64,000 nt of DNA, taken from assembly GCA_034509755.1 (NCBI GenBank), contig CM067545.1, forward strand, positions 44,447,062 to 44,511,061. Direction: 5' to 3'. A program made the translations under genes and the position numbers. Numbering within the stretch: position 1 is the stretch's first letter; every line of letters begins with the position of its first letter. Positions 58,941 through 64,000 of the stretch are shown here, one piece after another. This stretch comes from Anisodus tanguticus. Taxonomy: Eukaryota > Streptophyta > Magnoliopsida > Solanales > Solanaceae. Below the pieces are notes generated by a model. That model saw only the letters and a program-made list of their open reading frames with translations, made no database searches and was not told where the DNA came from.

Positions 58941-59429
58941 TGTTTTTCGGTGAAAATGGTTCTAACCAGAAAATCAATTAGAGATTTGTTTTATAGGATT
59001 TGAAAATAAGTGAATTGTAACCGATCCGGAAAATTCCTTAACAAGTCCGATTTAAGTGATAAAAAATAAATGCGACTGATAGGCGAGATAAGATAATAAA
59101 CAAATTATGATTCAAGTGAAATAAACAAATAATGGATCTGTTCGCATATTTGCTTTGAGAGAAATAATATTAGGGTTACAAAATGAACAAGATGATGTTT
59201 CTTCCCTTCTAAGCTTTACATATATAAGCCAAGGCTAGACCTTTTTAGCCCTAAAGTAAAGATGACGTGACCCTGCTTACGTCCTAGCGTCTGTGCGCGT
59301 CACGACACTCTGGTTGAGACTGACGAATGTGGCCTGAATTGGTGGAAGTGGGGATAACTGCAGGGCTTCCCGGATCCTCTGAGCCTGCGGGTATGTTGGT
59401 TCCTCCGGGTGCGCTTTACACCCAATACA
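58941..59429 (-). repeat. 5' LTR of the Tat element
   Basis: 489 bp, TGTATTGGGTGTAAAGCG to GAAAAACA on the minus strand, with a TATATAT box at about 59226-59219. It retains the uninterrupted site (GGTTGAGACTGACGAATG) into which the LARD-like element inserted in the other LTR. Confidence 0.85.
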
Positions 59430-60640
59430 ATACTCGGTCCGGTTCCGATTCCGAGTTCCGTGTTCTCGGGTTCACGGGTTCACGGGTTCACGGGTCGCGG
59501 GTCGCGGCCGCGGGCCTTCGATATTATCTTTTTGGGCCGAAAAACTTTGCCGTGCGTACGCTTTGATCCCGTGTTTCGATGTGCGGTTTGGACCGAAATT
59601 CTTTCGGATGTACAGTTTGGTCCCCGAAGTTTCAAGATGTACGAGTTTGGTCCCCGAAGTTTCAAGATGTACGCTTTGGTCCCCGAAGTTTTTCGAGAAG
59701 GCGGAGAATTTCGACGGTCCCGAACGAAAACGTCCAAAGCACTCAATTCAACCATTTATTTTGGCCGAATTACACCTCCTATAATGGCCAATCCGTTGAC
59801 AATTTTCTCCATTTATGTGGTGGCTTTACTACCTCCATAATGGTCATTATTTGGCCAATAATGGTCGTTATGGAGGCGATCAAATAGTCCCTCTTCCTCC
59901 TATATAAACACCCTTACACCATTGTTGAGGCACACAACACCCGCAAATCCTTGCCTACAGTTTCTGTGCTTAAGCAAGAAGTTTAGTTGCCCTCGTTGCC
60001 TTGTGCTTATCGAATATCACATGGGTATCCGTATTATCAATTATTTTTCCATTGCATGTCGTGGTACGTTTGTTCAACATGGAATTTTGTACTGCAGTCT
60101 CATATTTCAATATGGACACATGGATCGGATCGGATCTGTTCTTTTTTTTTTTTCTCGGATTTTCTTTTGCTTTAACTTTTTCCATATCTGTATTATTGTA
60201 TATTTGCAATAGTAACGTGAATTCAGTCCTTACAAGTTACAAGAACTGAAACAGCTCAATGCACAGTCGGACCTTAGCACACTTGGTTGTTTCATTTTTG
60301 GGCTTGTCCACGTTCCGTCCATTCCAATAATGGGTTTTTAGGACCAATATGTAAATTTTTCGTCAGCAATATGTCAAGACAATTAGGACGACCAAAAGAA
60401 ATAAAATGAGCTGCTTATTGTGGTGCTTCTTTTTCCCAAATCCCAACTGAAGAAGAATAGAAGCCTAGGTCAACGGTGATGGTTAAATAATTAAAAGTCA
60501 ATCTCCCAAGTGAGAATATTTGCTCTTTTTTTATATATAGTTAAAAATCTATTTGAGAATTATGGATCTTGCTTACAGTGCTTTGTAATAAATTTCCGAA
60601 AAGAAACAAAAAAAAAAAAAAGGAAAAAGAGAATACAATC
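59430..60640. other. Region right of the Tat element; possible LTR fragment
   Basis: Starts with a GC-rich stretch holding CGGGTTCA x3 (59467-59492), then three tandem ~30-bp units (TTTGGTCCCCGAAGTTTCAAGATGTAC-like, 59608-59690) and a TATA box in CTCCTATATAAACACCC (about 59899). The layout could be the promoter end of an LTR or a dead gene's upstream region, but no coding partner is visible. Confidence 0.4.
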
Positions 60641-60897
60641 TCCCCGGATCCAGAAAATTTCACTCAGGGTGTTTGAAAAAAATAACAAAAGCTAAATAAA
60701 AAATAATGTTGTCCCTAAGAATCAAACCTAGGATGTTGGAGACAATTTTGAACACCATGGACCACTTGAGCTAACATTTTGTATTTGTTCAGAGTGTTCA
60801 AAAGTTAATAAATATATATAAACACATAAAATCTATCTTATATATACACTATAATTTTTTGCCGAGGGTTTCGGGTGAACACCCTCACCTCTATGTA
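60641..60897. mobile_element. hAT-like MITE remnant
   Basis: The left end CCCCGGATCCAGAAAATTTC and right end (read inward) AGGGGCGGATTTACATAGAG share GGAT and the following AGGGTGTTC motif (CTCAGGGTGTT left, GTGAGGGTGTTC right). This resembles the abundant plant family starting CAGGGGCGGATCCAG. Target duplications were not found. Confidence 0.55.
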
Positions 60898-61613
60898 AAT
60901 CCGCCCCTAAATATAATAATCACAATTTGAGAAGTGTCACAAGATTGAAGCTCAATAGTGTAGTCAAACCTTCCATAATTCTTTATTAGTTACACGAAAA
61001 AGAAAGACTTGAATTAATGCAAGACGGTCATATTTAAGGGGAGCATTTGAAGAAATGACCTTTCTTGAGGCCACTATTTATAGTCTCTAAACGTTAGCCC
61101 AGGAATTTATCTACAAAAAGAAAATTTAGTACAATTACTTTCAAAGGCGAAATTTAGCTTACTATGCTAATATGTACATAGAATTTGTACCAGATATCGA
61201 CTTTTTTTATATGATATTTAAAATAGAACCAATTATTTTAAAGTTTTAAATTCTAGCCTCAATAAGGCAAACGCTTCTGTTGATTAAAATATATTCAAAA
61301 ACATGAGAACACTTGTTTGCCTTGCCTTCTGAGAGGAGCAATATTGTCTTAGCTATAATTGCTCAGTACTATATTTTTTTCTTCCAAATAATTTGCATGC
61401 TATCACAGCAATATTGATTAAGAGGAGCATTTTATGATTCTTTGTGTTTCCAGAAATAATCTTCTGTCTTGTAAACCTTTGCCAGTAGTTCAGACCAAAA
61501 TCAGAAAAAAGAAATAGGAAATTAAACCATGATGTTGGTAAAAAAAACTGAGAATAGTTAGACGCGCAACAATAACGGTTCCAAACTCAAAATCTTTGAA
61601 CGGAAGTTTTCAA
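60898..61613. other. Intergenic region
   Basis: AT-rich with no gene or identifiable repeat. Confidence 0.6.
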
Positions 61614-61760
61614 TGACAGAATATACCGTGATATACACGGTATACACGGCATATACACTGCCTTGTGTATACCGTGTATATCAAGATAATTCAAGACAAC
61701 TTGAGGCAGCTTCAGCCGTGATATACACAGCATATACATCAGTGTATATCACGGTTTTGG
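61614..61760. repeat. Two adjacent strong hairpins of ATATACAC motifs
   Basis: Hairpin 1 has perfect 19-bp arms TGATATACACGGTATACAC (61629-61647) and its inverse (61665-61683) with a 17-nt loop. Hairpin 2 has perfect 13-bp arms CCGTGATATACAC (61716-61728) and its inverse (61742-61754) with a 13-nt loop. Both use the same GTGATATACAC core. Confidence 0.9.
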
Positions 61761-61817
61761 AGAAGATTTTTGGTAACTTTAGTTTGTATTTAATCAGCAT
61801 TGTACACTTACCATAAT

Positions 61818-61966
61818 TGTAGAATTATTGTACAAGTAGAATAACGTTTTAGGAGTAAAATAGAAATACGATTTTCCTATTATGGAAATTGTAAATTGTA
61901 TATATACTCATTCATTAATGAAAATAATCAAGAGATTATTTATTTCATGGTATCAGAAGTCTAGGT
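61818..61966 (+). repeat. 5' LTR and primer site of the right Copia element
   Basis: The proposed LTR runs TGTAGAATTATTG to TTATTTCA (61818-61947). It is followed at once by TGGTATCAGAAGTC, a near match to the initiator tRNA-Met primer site. The start is inferred from the TG; the other LTR is outside the window. Confidence 0.6.
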
Positions 61967-62098
61967 TTTTCATACCTCTCCTCTCTTTGTCTTCCGCTGC
62001 TCTCGGTTTCCGAGTTTCCATCTCGGTTTCGGTGCCTGACTTCTCTCTTCTCTTCCCAAATTAGTCTAAATCCGTTCTTCACCTTTTGTTCTTTCGTT

Positions 62099-62990
62099 AT
62101 GTCTAAGAACATATTTCATCCTCCCTTTCTATTTCTAACATCAAAAACCACATCCCTATTGTTCTTGAGATGGAAAACGTTCAGTATGCGACGTGGGAAG
62201 AGTTGTTCAAAATTCACGCAATTTCACATCAAGTCCTCCATCACATAATTCCTCTTGCTACTCCTACTCCCGCGGAGGATCCTCAGTTATGGATTACTCT
62301 TGATGCTACCGTCCTTTAGTGGATTTATTCCACTATTTTACCGACCTTTTACAAACGATTATTGAGCCAGACACTACGACTATGACTACATGGAATAGAT
62401 TTTGTGATATATTCCAAGATAACCAACATTCCCGAGTTGTCACCCTGGAGCAAGAATTCTCCCAAGTCAGTATGGAAGATTTCTCGAACGTTTCCGCTTA
62501 TTGTAAATGGCTCAAGAAATTGGCGGACCAACTCTGTAACATTGGGGCGCCTATTACCAATAATCGTCTTGTTCTACAAATGGTTGCAAGCCTTTCGGAG
62601 GTCTATAATGGAGTTGGGACTCTCCTCTATCAAAGTAATCTGCTTCCACATTTTTATCAAGCATGTTTGATGCTCACGTTAGAAGAAGCTGGTTTGGCTA
62701 AAAAGTCAGCTACCGGCGCCAGTTCTGTGGCGATGATGATGTCATCCGATAATTCTCACAAGTTTGTTGACAATTCGGGCCAACACCGCAACAACGGTGG
62801 GGGCAAGAAGGTTCAAAACCGGAAAAATAATGGCAAACATCGCGGCGGCAACAACGACGGTGGCCAGAACAGTAACACTGCCGATGGGAATAGTACCAAC
62901 AGCGGGGGTGGGCCTCGGGGTTCTGGGCCCCAGCCCGCCTGGTCCCAGACTTGGGCCCCTTGGCAGTAGGCCTGGACCAGTGGACAGTGG
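62099..62990 (+). pseudogene. Copia gag (UBN2-type), interrupted
   Basis: The N-terminal part (62130-62315, with YATWEELFKIHAISHQV) ends in a TAG near 62317; the frame then shifts and runs to a stop at 62967-62969. The body has TWNRFCDIFQDNQHSRVVTL, AYCKWLKKLADQL and LTLEEAGLAKKS, then an Asn/Gly/Lys-rich nucleic-acid-binding tail. It resembles the gag remnant at 2741-3590 (shared FQDN..HRV pattern), supporting one family. Confidence 0.85.
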
Positions 62991-63780
62991 CCTAGTCCCG
63001 CCTACTGCCCAACCCCCAATTATTTCTAGCCTTGGGCCTCAGGTCAGCCCCTTTACAGGGCCAATCACTCGGGTCCTGCTTCAAGCAGTCAATTTCCTTC
63101 TAGGCCGGGGCAGAAGGCCGATTTTCTTGGGCCTTGGCCTCCGCATGCATTCCAGGAAGTGGAACCACACCGACTCCGACAAATATTGAGGCCGCAATGC
63201 ATATGCTTGGATTAAATCCTCCGGACCCGAACTGGTACATGGACACCGACGCCACTTCTCACATGACATCCGACCAAGGTACTCTCTCGACTTATTACAA
63301 TTTGAGCAAAATCGTGGCATAATTATTGGTAATGACAACTCAATTCCAATTCGTGATTATGATCATGCAACTTTGTCTCCCTCACATCCGACTCTTGTCT
63401 TGAAAAATGCCCTTCATGCCCCTAACTTAATTAAGAATTTGGTGCATGTCCGTAAATTCACCACTGATAAATGGATTTCTGTTAATTTTGATCCTTTTGG
63501 TTTTTCTGTGAAGGATTTCAAGACGGGGATACCTCTCATGAGATGTAATAGTATGAGAGATCTTTATACACTCACGCCCATCTCCAGTCTCTCGAATCAA
63601 GCCTTGCCATCTACTTTTGCAGCTATAGCTCCTTCCTTGTGGCATGCACGTTTGGGTCACCCTGGGTCGTCCATTGTTTCTTCGTTACATAAAAACAATT
63701 TTATTTCTTGTAAGGGTACGCATAGTATTCCAATTTGTCATTCCTGTCTTCTAGGAAAACATGTTAGATTACCATTGTAG
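62991..63780 (+). pseudogene. Copia protease and gag-pre-integrase region, interrupted
   Basis: The protease motif reads Trp-Tyr-Met-Asp-Thr-Asp-Ala-Thr-Ser-His (63230-63260), with Asp (63248-63250) where Gly is expected. Then comes the KNALHAPNLIKNLVHVRKF block and the zinc region (WHARLGHPGSS ... CHSCLLGKH). A stop lies at 63778-63780. A frame change separates protease from gag-pre-integrase. Confidence 0.85.
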
Positions 63781-64000
63781 CCTCTACTTCTCGTACTTTA
63801 ATGCCATTTGATATTATTAATAGCGATTTATGGACATCTCCCGTTTTAAGTTCTGTGGGCCATCGTTATTATGTTATATTTTTGGATGATTATTCTAGTT
63901 TTTTATGGACTTTTCCGTTAGCGAAAAAATCTCAAGTTTTTTCCACATTTTTAAAATTTTGAGCATTCATCTGTACTCTATTCGAACGAGAAATAAAAAA
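63781..64000 (+). pseudogene. Start of Copia integrase core (runs off right edge)
   Basis: Encodes SDLWTSPV, GHRYYVIFLDDYSSFLW and PLAKKSQVF, with the first two catalytic aspartates, then a stop at about 63959. The remainder lies outside the window. Confidence 0.85.

Larger units (their letters stand above)
37044..59429 (-). mobile_element. Tat-type Ty3/gypsy retrotransposon, 5'LTR on right, split by a nested element
   Basis: On the minus strand: 5' LTR 59429-58941, primer site 58939-58921 (TTTGGCATCGTCTGTGGGG), gag-pol 58831 to about 53240, then an antisense ORF (49847-51971 plus strand), polypurine tract (AAAGTGGGGGACTATC, about 49485-49470) and 3' LTR 49469-49355 plus 37142-37044. The 3' LTR is interrupted by the element at 37143-49349 and lacks about 278 bp at its outer end, so no target duplication can be scored. 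Without the insert the element is about 10.2 kb. The primer site, element layout and antisense ORF are those of the Tat lineage. Confidence 0.85.

Overview
The window is repeat-rich nuclear DNA from a flowering plant, most likely a member of the Solanaceae. It has AT-rich intergenic DNA, nested LTR retrotransposons, hAT, Stowaway and other MITEs, and tRNA-derived SINEs. A short snap-back MITE and an Au-like SINE have sequences I associate with that family. All calls were made by reading the sequence; no alignment or database search was run.

Only one protein-coding host gene was found: a seven-exon gene on the minus strand (21050 down to 9242). It encodes a 309-residue RING-CH (RINGv, C4HC3) membrane protein, probably an E3 ubiquitin ligase. 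Every splice site is GT-AG and the frame is open throughout. Intron 1 (3.4 kb) and intron 4 (5.9 kb) are inflated by tandem repeats, SINEs, a hAT element, a MITE and a head-to-head pair of LTRs. A tRNA-Val(CAC) gene lies on the minus strand at 24409-24482.

Layout. 1-3912: degenerate Ty1/copia element, minus strand, running off the left edge. 4110-4238: truncated SINE with a 16-bp target duplication. 4526-7370: a unit of about 1.2 kb in three tandem copies, two of them carrying a long-TIR foldback element. 9242-21050: RINGv gene. 21700-24480: hAT remnant, SIRE-like solo LTR, Stowaway MITE and tRNA-Val. 24809-28262: complete but decayed hAT transposon with a perfect 8-bp duplication. 28689-35296: complete Copia element with both LTRs and a 5-bp duplication. 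37044-59429: a Tat-type Ty3/gypsy element on the minus strand, carrying a decayed spliced ORF antisense to pol, and interrupted at 37143-49349 by a 12.2-kb non-autonomous element with LTRs of about 3.1 kb and no polyprotein. 60640-61760: MITE remnant and two strong hairpins. 61818-64000: a second Copia of the same type as the first, running off the right edge.

The most interesting signals are: (i) a Copia leader whose primer-site position is perfectly complementary to 15 nt of its own LTR, suggesting self-primed reverse transcription; (ii) hairpin cassettes with compensatory stem changes repeated inside the large non-autonomous element; (iii) the antisense intron-containing ORF of the Tat element; (iv) a 0.74-kb inverted LTR pair inside a transcribed intron; and (v) a C19A15 tract directly beside a perfect TACTAAC branch site in the RINGv gene.
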